A stretch of 64,000 nt of DNA from an uncultured Clostridia bacterium (GTDB lineage: Bacteria; Bacillota; Clostridia; Oscillospirales; Ruminococcaceae): positions 62,001 to 126,000 of the forward strand of contig CANQFZ010000003.1 of NCBI GenBank assembly GCA_947600065.1, written 5' to 3'. Shown piece by piece: positions 16,767 through 26,720 of this stretch. Each line of letters begins with the position of its first letter. Position 1 is the stretch's first letter. A program made the translations under genes and the position numbers. The notes below the pieces were generated by a model. It did no database searches, was not told the origin of the DNA, and saw only the letters and a list, made by a program, of their open reading frames with translations.

Positions 16767-18569
16767 TTACATCGTGTCACTTAAAAAACCCAAATCTGAA
16801 TCTTCCGGCGTTCCTACTACCGATGCTCTGTCAAGAAAGCAGTTAAACCGTTCACATGAAGTTTCGGGCAATAGAGTACAGTCATGACAGGCGGCGTAAT
16901 TTAGGCTTTTATAACCTTGTTTCATAGAAGAAATGCACAATGGATCGCCGCTGCACCAACTCGCGCGTTCAAGCATACTGTCCATAATTTTTTCAAACAC
17001 ATCTTTATTATCTGCAATGCTTATAAGTCCTCCAAGACTGCTGTCACTATCGGATGATGACACATAGATAAGCACACCGCACATTTTAACTTCATTATTG
17101 TCACCTATCTCGCTGTAGATCTTTTCTCTTATAGAAGCAGTGCTGTAACCGCAGATGTTTGATATTTCACGAATAAATAAATGTGCAAAAGTATGAAGCA
17201 TAACATAGGTTTCAGAAAATGTATTAAAAATAAAGTTACTGTCCTCCATAGCTTTCTTCATAGTTTTATAACGTGAAGAATGAGTGTTTTTCCATTTTGT
17301 AACTTTATTTTTATTAAACCTGATAAAAATACCTTCTCCTGTCAGTTCTACCGCCGGAAGCCATGACTTTTTATATTGAGAAATAGGAACGCTGTTTGCT
17401 TCGTTACGAATAATTCTGGTAAATCCCGTAAATGCTTGAGTGACAGTAAGCCTGTCAACTACTGCGATCTGCTCGAAATAAGGCTTATATTTTTCGGGAA
17501 TATCAGCTGAATATGACGAGAAATTATCTTCATTTTTATTCTCGGCTTTTGACAGAACCGCATATTCATCTTCATAAACCGATAATTCCGAACAATTTGG
17601 TTTTTCACCCTCTGCCGATTTTACAATATTCCACGACCGCAAAATCTCGTCATCGTCAATATTGTTGTCGTGAAGAATTTGCCTTATTGCATACACTATT
17701 TTATTTTCGTCAACTACTTTTAACAAGCCGTAATTTTTTTGGATAAAGCTCACTATCTTTTTACTCCAGGGCGGAATAAGCAATGCGGATTTTGTAATGG
17801 GAAAATATACACCCGAAGCCGAACGCAGTCTTGCCCGCATTTTGTCATGACAGCCGTATTGTGTTCCGGAATTAGGATTTTTAAAGTGTGGGTATTTACA
17901 CGTACATGGAAAATCGGAAAGAGCATTATCCGAAAATGCTTGAATCATACTTCTTGTAGCTTTACATTCCGTACATTCAAGCCTTAGGCTGTCAATATCC
18001 GTTCGATTATAAATATTTACCATTTTAATTCTTGGTGATTTAATTCCCGACGGGCAAGGTTTTCCGCTATGTACCCACCAATCATAAGGAAAATCGTCCA
18101 TATGTCCCCTTGCGCATACAACGATAAAACGTGATGCGTTCAGTGTGTTTTTGCAATTCGGACATCTGTGGCGGTCTTTTGCATCTAACTCCTTGTAATC
18201 GTAGATATAACCACATCTTGAGCAATGCAATTTTTCGGGGAATATATATGACGGAATGTCTTTGCTTTTTGAAAAGCTGTTAGTACTTTGTGCAGTCCTC
18301 GGCATTAAAAAGTATTCTGCTCCTGTTATGACTGAAAGATTTTCATTGAATATCTTTCGGTTTTCAACTTTTCCGAAATCATTCGGATCATAGTCCCAGT
18401 CATCGGTAGAAGCAATAACTACAGTGTCATCTTTAAAATCAACAATCGAACCTACGCCAAAGGTCGTTATTATCTGAGTTTTTCTTATATTGCCTACACT
18501 TATTTTTTCATTTGAAAAGATGGACATATCGTCGCCATTGTTTTTTCTTCTGAATGTAGGTTTTGACAT
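16767..18569 (-). CDS. drmB: DrmB-like DUF1998 protein
   Basis: 600 residues. The N-terminus (VGNIRKTQIITTFGVGSIVD) and the Cys-rich part (CSRCGYIYDYKELD, CPNCKNTL, CARGHMDDFPYDWWVH) are typical of DISARM DrmB. The C-terminal DUF1998 domain (about 470-590) is clear: FAHLFIREISNICGYSTASI, SLGGLISIADN and the Cys cluster CHDCTLLPETSCERFNCFLD. DrmB binds the DrmA helicase in DISARM and helps DNA loading. It follows the DrmA-like gene by 11 bp with ribosome site AGAGGG and is the last gene of the operon. The gene symbol is by homology to DISARM; the surrounding gene set is not that of the classical classes. Confidence 0.88.
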   Translation of the reverse strand: MSKPTFRRKNNGDDMSIFSNEKISVGNIRKTQIITTFGVGSIVDFKDDTVVIASTDDWDYDPNDFGKVENRKIFNENLSVITGAEYFLMPRTAQSTNSFSKSKDIPSYIFPEKLHCSRCGYIYDYKELDAKDRHRCPNCKNTLNASRFIVVCARGHMDDFPYDWWVHSGKPCPSGIKSPRIKMVNIYNRTDIDSLRLECTECKATRSMIQAFSDNALSDFPCTCKYPHFKNPNSGTQYGCHDKMRARLRSASGVYFPITKSALLIPPWSKKIVSFIQKNYGLLKVVDENKIVYAIRQILHDNNIDDDEILRSWNIVKSAEGEKPNCSELSVYEDEYAVLSKAENKNEDNFSSYSADIPEKYKPYFEQIAVVDRLTVTQAFTGFTRIIRNEANSVPISQYKKSWLPAVELTGEGIFIRFNKNKVTKWKNTHSSRYKTMKKAMEDSNFIFNTFSETYVMLHTFAHLFIREISNICGYSTASIREKIYSEIGDNNEVKMCGVLIYVSSSDSDSSLGGLISIADNKDVFEKIMDSMLERASWCSGDPLCISSMKQGYKSLNYAACHDCTLLPETSCERFNCFLDRASVVGTPEDSDLGFLSDTM

Positions 18570-18580
18570 TATTTTGCCCT

Positions 18581-21500
18581 CTATCTCTTAGTAAAATAAA
18601 CATTTGCTGTCGGCTCAACATTTCTTACAGAATTCAGTATAGTCGGTATATCCGAGCCGCTTTGATTATCAGCACTGCGGAAAAGAGCAATATCCTCATT
18701 ATGATAATCTGTGAACACAAGTTTATTAGGAAGACTATTTGCAAGCTTTTCCCAACAATCAAGGTAATAATCAAGCCATTCCTCTGCGTATTCTGTGATG
18801 CGAGGCTCTACCTCATCAACGCGCTTCAGTATATTTTGCTTTATATTTTCAACATCTTTATCGTTCCTTAAAAAAAAGCAGGCGTTTGCGTTAGGGTTGT
18901 ATTTCGACACAGTGTGCCTTATAATTGCCATCATAGCGCAGTGTAAAGCCTTTTCAACAGCTCTGGGAGAATATGAAGTAACGCTTGTCGCTTCTACATA
19001 CTTGTAAAACGTGCTGTGATAATAAATAAACTGTTCATAATATGATTTGTCCCGAGATCTCATACCGTTATAAAGTGAAATAACCAGCCCGGGATTTGTT
19101 CTCCCTACACGGCTTGTAGCTTGTATATATTCCGAGTTTGACTTTGGCTGTCCGTAAACACACATAACACCGAGCCTGTCAATGTCTATACCTACCGACA
19201 GCATATTTGACGCCATTATATAATCAAAACAGTCTTTGTTTGTATATCTGTGGGAAAGTCTTTCAAGAACTCCTTTAATATCTTTAGCCGAATTTCGGCT
19301 TGTAAGTTCATCGTTTTTGAAATATGACGGTATATCGGCGTTTGCACAGTCGATTTTCATATTTACGCTTTCAGCCTCTTTTTTGAACTTATATGCTGCA
19401 AGATACTTTATTTCAGACGTGATACGGTCCAATATTATTATCGAATTAGAGCCAAGTTCTTTAAGAGAATTAAAATACCCTACATATGTATAAAACTGGT
19501 CGACAACATCAGTCGGTTTTCCTTGAAGCCTGTAAAGATGTTTCATAAAAGTAAGCAAAGCAAAGATCTTAATAAGCATTTCCGATGTTCCAAAGCCGAT
19601 GGAACAAACGCCGAGATACGTTCTTGCAGGTCGTTTTGTTTCATCAGCCTCTACAGCAAAAAACGAATCCGTGTGCGATAATCCGTTCGGAGGAAATTGT
19701 ATCATCTTTCTGTTGTAAAGAATTTTAATTTGGTTGTCGGCATTTTTTACTGTTGCAGTTGACGCAATGATCTTAGGCGCTTTGCCATAGTGTTTGCATA
19801 TGTTTTCAATTGCAATTTCATATATTCCCGTGATTGAGCCGAGCGGTCCCGAGATAAGATGAAGCTCGTCTTGAATGATAAGCTCGGGCGGTTTGCACCC
19901 GTTAGCACCGAGTAAATTTCCTGCTTTTTCTTCCCACGTTATTCTTGCAAATTTATCGACCGTACTAAGAACAAAAGTAGGCGCCACACGGTAAATATCG
20001 TCATCTACCACATAAATCGGCAAATGCTTGTGAAACTCACATTCGGGATTGTTGCTGCAGGATATATTCATTTTTCCGCTGATTATCTCATAACCACCCA
20101 CATTTATTTCTGCACCGCACCAAGGGCATTTTACAATTTGCATGGGGTTTGCTTCGTATAAAACAGCCGTCGGATCTTCACAAATTTTTTTCAGCGCTTC
20201 TGTTGCGTTTTCTATGTGGTTAGGTGTCATTCCCGAGCCTATCCAAAGTCCGATAGATATTTCACTCCCGGGAATACCGTACTTTTTCCTCATGTGTTCG
20301 CAAGCGCAGATAAGGGCGGTCGCTCTTTCAAATTGCTGAAGTGTAAGCAGTCTGAGGGTATATTTCATAATAACCGTAACGCCGTTTATATTGTTGCTTT
20401 CTCCATTAAGCCTTCTGAAAAATATAACAAATGCCGCAACTCCGAGATAAGCTTCGGTTTTGCCTCCGCCCGTTGGGAACCACAAAAGGTCTACGTCATT
20501 ATGAAATTCCGAGTTGTCGTCAACTATATCGGGTATTATCTGAAGTATATACGCCATTTGAAAAGGATACCAGCTTACTGTATCAGGCTGGCAGCGCTTA
20601 GTTTTAACTCGCTGTAAAAGCATTGCCTCATTCATATATAGAAAAGCTTTCCAAGCCGTATCGTTATTTTCAAGTATCTTAACTCCCATATTCAGACGTG
20701 AAATACAGCGCTCAATATTTCCAAACGTATCTGAAGCCGTATCGGGATATTTTTCAATAAGCTCGGCATTGTTGCTCTTTATATTATCATACCAATTCTG
20801 ATATTGTATAACAAAGGAATTAAGCCTTTCACAGGCTGCTTTTCTGTCTGCTATATTCCAATAATTCATATAAAGATAGTCCGAGTTATCGAGCATTCTC
20901 GGCATCATCTGAAGCATTTTGTACTGCGGTATAAATTCGCTTCTGACTTCTGTAACAATGCCATGATTTTCAGCAAATACTGCCGAACATCCGTGGCCGT
21001 ATGCATAATTGTTTACAGTGTCATAAAGCATATCATTCTTTTCATCTTCAAATGATTTGCGGACATTTCTTCTGTAAACGGGCATAAAACCTTTGTCACT
21101 TTTAATCGACAGCTCGCATTGAAACAACGCACCCGTGTTGCTTCCCGGGAAATCATTGCCGGCTTCGTGCATATTAAGAACAGACACCGTTACAAGCTCG
21201 CTGTTGTCATTGTATATTTTTCTGACATGAAGATATATTTTTACATCGCTGCTTTCCGTGCATGACACTACCATATTGCAAACTCTTGCAGGAACAATAA
21301 CATCTGACTCGATTTTTTTAGCTTCCCGAGAATAATAATGTCGCTTCGTTTCATTGTCGGCATCGGTAATTATCTTTTCTGAATGGTGATAAACAGCATA
21401 TGAAAATTCAATATTCAGCTTGTCATTTGAATAAACTGAAAAAGATACCCCGAATGAAGATGGTTTATAAATATTTATATTCTTAGGCTCTTCACTGTCG

Positions 21501-21718
21501 CTAAATTCGTCCTCAAACATTTCGTCTTCTGAGCGGTCTATACCGGATACTTCTGAATTTTTGCTTTTTGGCTGCGCCCAAAGAATACCGAGCGAATAAC
21601 GACTGAGTGGATCTTCGATTTCTAATACTTCGTTTTTTTCGATAGGTCCTATGAAATCCGTCCTAAGATGTTCTGCAATTTCGTCTATTGCATTATAAAA
21701 CTCCGAATAACTTGACAT
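18581..21718 (-). CDS. drmA: DrmA-like SF2 helicase
   Basis: 1045 residues from MSSYSEFYNAID (start at 21718, 4 bp after the upstream stop; the in-frame ATG at 21751 lies inside the previous gene). Helicase motifs are Walker A PTGGGKTEAYLG near residue 413, DELH (IIQDELHLISGPLG) near 615, SNMLSVGIDIDRLGVM and QATSRVGRTNPGLVI in the C-terminal RecA fold. A CPWCG...CSNNPEC zinc element is inserted between. The pattern and length fit DrmA, the DNA translocase of DISARM. It is paired with the DrmB-like gene directly downstream, as in DISARM. Confidence 0.88.
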   Translation of the reverse strand: MSSYSEFYNAIDEIAEHLRTDFIGPIEKNEVLEIEDPLSRYSLGILWAQPKSKNSEVSGIDRSEDEMFEDEFSDSEEPKNINIYKPSSFGVSFSVYSNDKLNIEFSYAVYHHSEKIITDADNETKRHYYSREAKKIESDVIVPARVCNMVVSCTESSDVKIYLHVRKIYNDNSELVTVSVLNMHEAGNDFPGSNTGALFQCELSIKSDKGFMPVYRRNVRKSFEDEKNDMLYDTVNNYAYGHGCSAVFAENHGIVTEVRSEFIPQYKMLQMMPRMLDNSDYLYMNYWNIADRKAACERLNSFVIQYQNWYDNIKSNNAELIEKYPDTASDTFGNIERCISRLNMGVKILENNDTAWKAFLYMNEAMLLQRVKTKRCQPDTVSWYPFQMAYILQIIPDIVDDNSEFHNDVDLLWFPTGGGKTEAYLGVAAFVIFFRRLNGESNNINGVTVIMKYTLRLLTLQQFERATALICACEHMRKKYGIPGSEISIGLWIGSGMTPNHIENATEALKKICEDPTAVLYEANPMQIVKCPWCGAEINVGGYEIISGKMNISCSNNPECEFHKHLPIYVVDDDIYRVAPTFVLSTVDKFARITWEEKAGNLLGANGCKPPELIIQDELHLISGPLGSITGIYEIAIENICKHYGKAPKIIASTATVKNADNQIKILYNRKMIQFPPNGLSHTDSFFAVEADETKRPARTYLGVCSIGFGTSEMLIKIFALLTFMKHLYRLQGKPTDVVDQFYTYVGYFNSLKELGSNSIIILDRITSEIKYLAAYKFKKEAESVNMKIDCANADIPSYFKNDELTSRNSAKDIKGVLERLSHRYTNKDCFDYIMASNMLSVGIDIDRLGVMCVYGQPKSNSEYIQATSRVGRTNPGLVISLYNGMRSRDKSYYEQFIYYHSTFYKYVEATSVTSYSPRAVEKALHCAMMAIIRHTVSKYNPNANACFFLRNDKDVENIKQNILKRVDEVEPRITEYAEEWLDYYLDCWEKLANSLPNKLVFTDYHNEDIALFRSADNQSGSDIPTILNSVRNVEPTANVYFTKR

Positions 21719-21722
21719 TTTA

Positions 21723-24035
21723 TTACTTCTTTTCAAATACAAGATGTGCAAGTCCCGTTACTTGAATTCCAAAACATATTCTTGATTTTTGAAATTCTAT
21801 CGGAACATTATCATTAAACTTTTTTAATATCTCTGTTGTTATTTCGCTGACATAAATATTTTCCAAGCCTATTGGCAGTCTGGAATTATAATTGGTCATG
21901 CTTATTGCCTGACTAAGTTCGTTAATTATTGTTTTTGAAAACAAACCGATACAGCGGTCATTGTGGTATATTTCAAAATAACCTGTGGATGGGGAACGTT
22001 TTGCAGAAAGCTTATCGTATAACTTTACGTTGCCCGCAATATATTCCTGCAAATCGAGCGCGTCGTCAAATCCGCCCGATACAAATGAACTGCTGTCAAT
22101 GTCGCCTGTCAATCCCACAGCAATGCTTTTGCAGTATCGGTTGTTATAATGTCGGAGAATTTCAAACGCTCGTTGAGAATGTATACTGCCGAAATTTTTA
22201 ATATTTTTCTTCATTATATAAAACTGCTTTTTTGGACGCGTAAGAGCAACATATCTTACCCTTGCTTCTTCGGCGCTAACAGGAGAATGTTTAATATACG
22301 ATGGGATAAGAATTACATTTTCAAACTCTCTTCCCTTTGCTTTATGTATAGTAGAAACCGTAAGCAGAGGTGCTTTTCCGTAAAACTCATTCGGAATATT
22401 GTCGGGCTTTGAAAGCGCCTTTATCAAATCAAAAACGTTTAATATAACAGCGTTATCCTGTGCTCGCGTCATTTCGCAAAGCTTATTCCATAGGAAGTCG
22501 GGGTCAACCTTAAAATCACTTCTGAACATGAACCTCTCTTTAAAATCCTCTTTACTAATCGTTTCATTGCAATAATCCCAGAACACATCAGCTATCCACC
22601 TTGGCAGAGGATTGGCGTTATTTACGCCTCGGTTAAGTGTGTGCTCAATGCCTTTTTTGCACAGTAATCCGCTTATGTATTCCGCTTCGCCGTTGCTTCT
22701 GCATAAAATTGCCGTCGATACAGCCGGAGTTTGAGAAAGATTTTTGATATACTGTTCAATCTTTGACGGATTTAAATATTTATTTCCAATTTCGCTTGCA
22801 TATTTATTTTGTTCTGAATTGTTTTCGTTAAGTAATACTTTGCGCATTTTTTCGGCTTCGTCAGCGAGCTTTGGAGTTTGCCTATTGTTGACAGTAATTT
22901 CATATCGAAGTATATCATTGGGGAACAGTTCCTCGGCGCGTTTATAAAACTCAACCGAGTCAATTTTAGCTTCTTTATCAGCCGAATAATCGTAAATAGA
23001 TTGACATCTGTCGCCCGCAAGCAAATACCCGCAATTAACGTTTTCCAGTATTTTCAATACCATCTCTGCTCGTTCGTTTACAAGATCTTGAAGTTCATCA
23101 ACCACAAAATAGCTTATTCCCTCAAAATCCTCCGCCGATGCATATTTGTTGAACAGCTTTATGCGCTCGTCGTAGCCGTAGCTATCAAAATTCTCGGTAA
23201 TAACGCCTTGCTCTTTCATGTCTATTAAAAAATATGTCGCATAAGAATCGAAAGTCAAAACACAAATATTTTTTGCGGAAGGTTTAATTTCTCCGTCTAC
23301 AACAGCCTCGTTTATCCTGCTTAAAACTAATTCTTTAGCAGAACGCGTATAGCAAAGAACATAGATTTCTTCGGCAGGGCAAAGGTCGTTTTTCAGAATA
23401 TAGATCAGACGCCTTATAATAGTATACGTTTTTCCCGTTCCGGGACCCGAATTCAGTATAATGTGGGAACCAAACGGCGCTGATATAATACAGTCCGGCT
23501 CGGTTATTTCGGTATACAGTCTGCTTGTCTGTTGTAATTCAACAGCAGACAGTTCTTTAGGCGCGGAATATTCTTTCGGGGTAAATTCTTCCTCCGCTTC
23601 ATTTAATTCTTTTATGGACACAACAGTATTATTTTCTATGCTAATGCCGTGTTTTTTTAAAAATTCCTGCAGGCTGTTATCTTCTTCTGCGTCTTCTGCG
23701 TCAACAGTCTCGCGCTCTATCTTTTTCGGCGTACAGCCATAAACACCTGGACAGTCGGTATACTCGCACCTACATTCCCAGAAGAGTTCTCCGTCTTTCA
23801 AAACCGCGCCGTATGACATTTCGCCGCTGTGAGCATTAAAGCATCTTTGATTTTCCGATATAATTTTTTCTTGAACCTGCGTAAGCGGTATTGCTTCAAA
23901 CCCTATATAACGGTTTTTTATATCTTTAAGCAGTTTAGCACCCGTTATCTTTCCGACATATTTTCTGTCTTTTCTGATGTCGCTGTTACTTCTGACATAT
24001 ATGTTTGAAGCAATATTTATATTTGACTTAACCAT
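21723..24035 (-). CDS. UvrD/Rep-family SF1 helicase with Cys-rich N-terminus
   Basis: 770 residues. The N-terminal 190 residues include a Cys cluster (CRCEYTDCPGVYGC) likely to bind zinc. SF1 motifs are complete: GPGTGKT near residue 195, VDELQD near 312, LLAGDRCQSIYDY, STIHKAKGREFENVIL and RVRYVALTRPKKQFYI. It is therefore probably an active 3'-5' DNA helicase or translocase; no nuclease motif is seen at its C-terminus. It starts 3 bases after the Hsp70-like stop. Its place between an Hsp70 and DrmAB suggests it belongs to the same complex or pathway. UvrD-like helicases occur in several defence systems (for example Gabija GajB). Confidence 0.88.
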   Translation of the reverse strand: MVKSNINIASNIYVRSNSDIRKDRKYVGKITGAKLLKDIKNRYIGFEAIPLTQVQEKIISENQRCFNAHSGEMSYGAVLKDGELFWECRCEYTDCPGVYGCTPKKIERETVDAEDAEEDNSLQEFLKKHGISIENNTVVSIKELNEAEEEFTPKEYSAPKELSAVELQQTSRLYTEITEPDCIISAPFGSHIILNSGPGTGKTYTIIRRLIYILKNDLCPAEEIYVLCYTRSAKELVLSRINEAVVDGEIKPSAKNICVLTFDSYATYFLIDMKEQGVITENFDSYGYDERIKLFNKYASAEDFEGISYFVVDELQDLVNERAEMVLKILENVNCGYLLAGDRCQSIYDYSADKEAKIDSVEFYKRAEELFPNDILRYEITVNNRQTPKLADEAEKMRKVLLNENNSEQNKYASEIGNKYLNPSKIEQYIKNLSQTPAVSTAILCRSNGEAEYISGLLCKKGIEHTLNRGVNNANPLPRWIADVFWDYCNETISKEDFKERFMFRSDFKVDPDFLWNKLCEMTRAQDNAVILNVFDLIKALSKPDNIPNEFYGKAPLLTVSTIHKAKGREFENVILIPSYIKHSPVSAEEARVRYVALTRPKKQFYIMKKNIKNFGSIHSQRAFEILRHYNNRYCKSIAVGLTGDIDSSSFVSGGFDDALDLQEYIAGNVKLYDKLSAKRSPSTGYFEIYHNDRCIGLFSKTIINELSQAISMTNYNSRLPIGLENIYVSEITTEILKKFNDNVPIEFQKSRICFGIQVTGLAHLVFEKK

Positions 24036-24037
24036 AA

Positions 24038-25474
24038 TTACAAATCCTCAATATCTTTTAAGTCATAATAAAACCTAAGCTTATTTATATCCTGTACTAC
24101 CTTATATTCGTCACCAAATTTTTTGTTTTTAATTTCGGCTTTGGCTATCTGATTTTTACCTATCTCAATCGACAGTTCAAACATTTCGTCAATGTATCCT
24201 TTTGCCTTAACAGTCATGACGGCATATCTGTTTCTTCCCGTTGATTCGGTAAAAATAAAATGCGCGTCACGTGCATCTGTTGTCAAAGAGAAAGAAACAG
24301 GCTCGGATCTGTCGCCTACCTTGTTTATATCTTTTTTAAGTACAGGATATGTCTCGCCGTCGCTGAGTAAAATGCAGATGTCGTCCGCAAGCCTGTATTC
24401 GCAGTCAATTGCTGATGTTATCGCTGCTCCTTTTGCTACCATCCATTGATACCTGCCGCCCTCGTCTTCAAATATTATTTTATCTTCATCAAACAGTGAA
24501 AGTATTATATCTGCAAACGGTCTTAATCCGCTCGACCCGCCCGCAAGAATAACTTTGTCGATGTTTTGGGGATTGACGTTTGCTTTTTCCATTATCTTTT
24601 TTATAGCGGGTATAACGTTGTTTTGTATAAGAGGAATGACAATTTCCGAAAAAGTGTCATAATCAATATCGACAGGTCGTGTTTTTGTACCAAAAGTCAT
24701 AGTATAATCATCGGCGGTGGTAAAGTCAATTTTCATTCTCTCGACTTCGTTCATAAGCTTATCTTTATTTGTTGCTTCAAGATCCTCAAAAGATGTATTC
24801 GGATATATTTTCGGAAGCAGCCTTTGCGCAAGTTCTTTATCTATATCATCGCCGCCGAATTTTACACCATAAACAGCGTCCTCAAAAACTTTGTTGCATT
24901 TGAGATTAAGTATGCTTAAATCAAGCGTGCCGCCGCCAAAGTCTATGACCATAACCTTTGAGCATGCTTTTATATCCTTGACTTTCGAAATATATGCGGA
25001 GGAAGATTCGCTTATAAAGCCTTTAACTTTTATGCCTATCTTTTCGGCGGCTTCAAGCAGATCTGTTCTTGCTTTTGCGGAAAAGTCAACGGGGATAGAG
25101 AAAACAGCCTCGGAAAAATCGGATTGATTCACTGTTTGTTTTACATATTTCAGAAATAAAGCCGTAAGTTCTTTTCCGTTATATTTTTCACCATTTACAT
25201 CTATTACTTTGTCTGTTCCGAGCAGTGATTTAAATGATGTGACAATTTCATAGTTGTCAGCATATACGTTTATATTCTCTTTAACCTCGCGCCCAAATTT
25301 AATATCACTATTATTAGTTCTTGATATAGCAATGCAGGAGCTGAACGGCATAAGATCTTTCCCGTCAGTTCCAAATCCTGTTCCTTTAAAACCCAAGCCC
25401 TGTTCGTATTTATACAAATAGACAGAGGTGTTTGTTGTGCCAAAATCAATGCCGAAATATGCTCCGCTTTTCAT
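24038..25474 (-). CDS. Hsp70-like (DnaK-type) ATPase with short C-terminus
   Basis: 478 residues. The actin-like ATPase domain has phosphate-1 DFGTTNTS (9-16), phosphate-2 IDFGGGTLDLS (around 172), and the adenosine motif AGGSSGLRPFADI (around 315). DnaK proteins have about 610-640 residues; here only about 110 follow the ATPase domain, enough for a beta-type substrate domain but without the helical lid. A dedicated, operon-borne Hsp70 of this size is not the housekeeping DnaK. It overlaps the upstream gene by the ATGA tetranucleotide, indicating translational coupling. It may assemble, switch or sense state of the helicase complex; this is inference. Confidence 0.9.
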   Translation of the reverse strand: MKSGAYFGIDFGTTNTSVYLYKYEQGLGFKGTGFGTDGKDLMPFSSCIAISRTNNSDIKFGREVKENINVYADNYEIVTSFKSLLGTDKVIDVNGEKYNGKELTALFLKYVKQTVNQSDFSEAVFSIPVDFSAKARTDLLEAAEKIGIKVKGFISESSSAYISKVKDIKACSKVMVIDFGGGTLDLSILNLKCNKVFEDAVYGVKFGGDDIDKELAQRLLPKIYPNTSFEDLEATNKDKLMNEVERMKIDFTTADDYTMTFGTKTRPVDIDYDTFSEIVIPLIQNNVIPAIKKIMEKANVNPQNIDKVILAGGSSGLRPFADIILSLFDEDKIIFEDEGGRYQWMVAKGAAITSAIDCEYRLADDICILLSDGETYPVLKKDINKVGDRSEPVSFSLTTDARDAHFIFTESTGRNRYAVMTVKAKGYIDEMFELSIEIGKNQIAKAEIKNKKFGDEYKVVQDINKLRFYYDLKDIEDL

Positions 25475-26703
25475 TTGTTATTCCCCTTATAGTCAATTCC
25501 GTTTCTATCAAGCGCTCTGAAAACTTTCTTTATTATCGCCTGTAACGACTCATAATTGATTTCGCTGACATCTGAATTTTCGTATTCAAGCCAATCTTCG
25601 TACAAGAGAGAAAATGCATTTTTCAAATTAAAACGAATTTTTTCAGCCTCAAGAGATGCTTCGCGGCTGTTTATTGCATAAGCGTCTTTCAATTTGTTAT
25701 AAAGCTCTGCGTTATTACTTTCAAGAGCTTCTATCTGCTTTTTTAGATCGTCTTTTTCTGTTTTAACAGTTGCCAAGGATTGATTTGCAGCCTGAAGTTT
25801 TTCTTCCTGCTCGGCTATGATTGCTTTTAATGATACATTCTCTGCGCCTACTAAACGACACTTGTTTATCTCGCCTTGTATCGGTACAATTAAACTTTCG
25901 ACAGCCGCAATAACAGCAGCCCTATCATTTGCTATATCTCCCTTTAAACCGATATACAGCTCTTTTAAAGTCATATCATTCAAGGAGGTTTTATCAGCTT
26001 TTTTATCTGAAACGGAAGCCGGCTTTTCGTCTATAGAAGTTTGGCTGTTCGCGGATTTTTCAGCTGTTTCACTTGCGGTAAAACCTGCAGTTTCAAAGCC
26101 GTATTTTTTTGCCCATTCAGCAATCAATGTCCCGCATTTTGCTTTAGTTATATCCGGGAAAATTTTATTTATGGCATTCCATATATCATTCAAGCCGTTA
26201 TTGTCTACATCTGAATAGTCCGGCATAAAGATCCTGCCTGATGTTTCGTTTATAAGCGAATAGAACATTTTTTTAAATTTTTCCGATTTTACAGCAAACC
26301 CTGCAATAAACGAAACAAGATATGGAAGCTGAGTAGATGTCAATGATTCGTCTTTATAATTATTCATGATTGAAGAAACCGCAAAGGCATACTTCTGGAC
26401 AAAATATTGTGATTTGCTCTTGTTGTTATCGGTTTTTATAAATTCTTTAATAACTTTGTCAAGTAAATCTACTGAAGCGATTTTTGCTTTAGTGATGTTA
26501 TCAAAATAGACTTTAACTACATCTGCCGAAAATCTTGAAAGCTGAACGGCAACTTCGCTCTTTAAATTTTCTTCGCTTATTGTCATCTCAACAAGAAGTC
26601 TTGCAACGTCCCGTGTTTTTTCGTTGTTCAACTGGGACTTATTTTGTTTGTATTCATTATATAACGCGTTCAGCTTTTCCTGTACTTCTTTAAAATTATT
26701 CAT
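25471..26703 (-). CDS. Coiled-coil protein with GrpE-like C-terminus
   Basis: 410 residues from MNNFKEVQEKLN (ATG at 26703 with AAGGAGG 6 bases upstream; the ATG at 26724 precedes this site). The first 190 residues are helical, not recognised. A linker rich in Ser/Ala/Glu follows, then a long coiled coil (about 275-345). The tail (SLLYEDWLEYENSD, SLQAIIKKVFRALDRNGIDY) resembles the end of GrpE helices, where a coiled coil leads to a bundle ending in LxxxGV. GrpE is the nucleotide exchange factor of Hsp70. Since the next gene is an Hsp70, a co-chaperone role is a reasonable inference, not proven. Confidence 0.75.
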   Translation of the reverse strand: MNNFKEVQEKLNALYNEYKQNKSQLNNEKTRDVARLLVEMTISEENLKSEVAVQLSRFSADVVKVYFDNITKAKIASVDLLDKVIKEFIKTDNNKSKSQYFVQKYAFAVSSIMNNYKDESLTSTQLPYLVSFIAGFAVKSEKFKKMFYSLINETSGRIFMPDYSDVDNNGLNDIWNAINKIFPDITKAKCGTLIAEWAKKYGFETAGFTASETAEKSANSQTSIDEKPASVSDKKADKTSLNDMTLKELYIGLKGDIANDRAAVIAAVESLIVPIQGEINKCRLVGAENVSLKAIIAEQEEKLQAANQSLATVKTEKDDLKKQIEALESNNAELYNKLKDAYAINSREASLEAEKIRFNLKNAFSLLYEDWLEYENSDVSEINYESLQAIIKKVFRALDRNGIDYKGNNK

Positions 26704-26720
26704 AAAAATCCTCCTTATAA

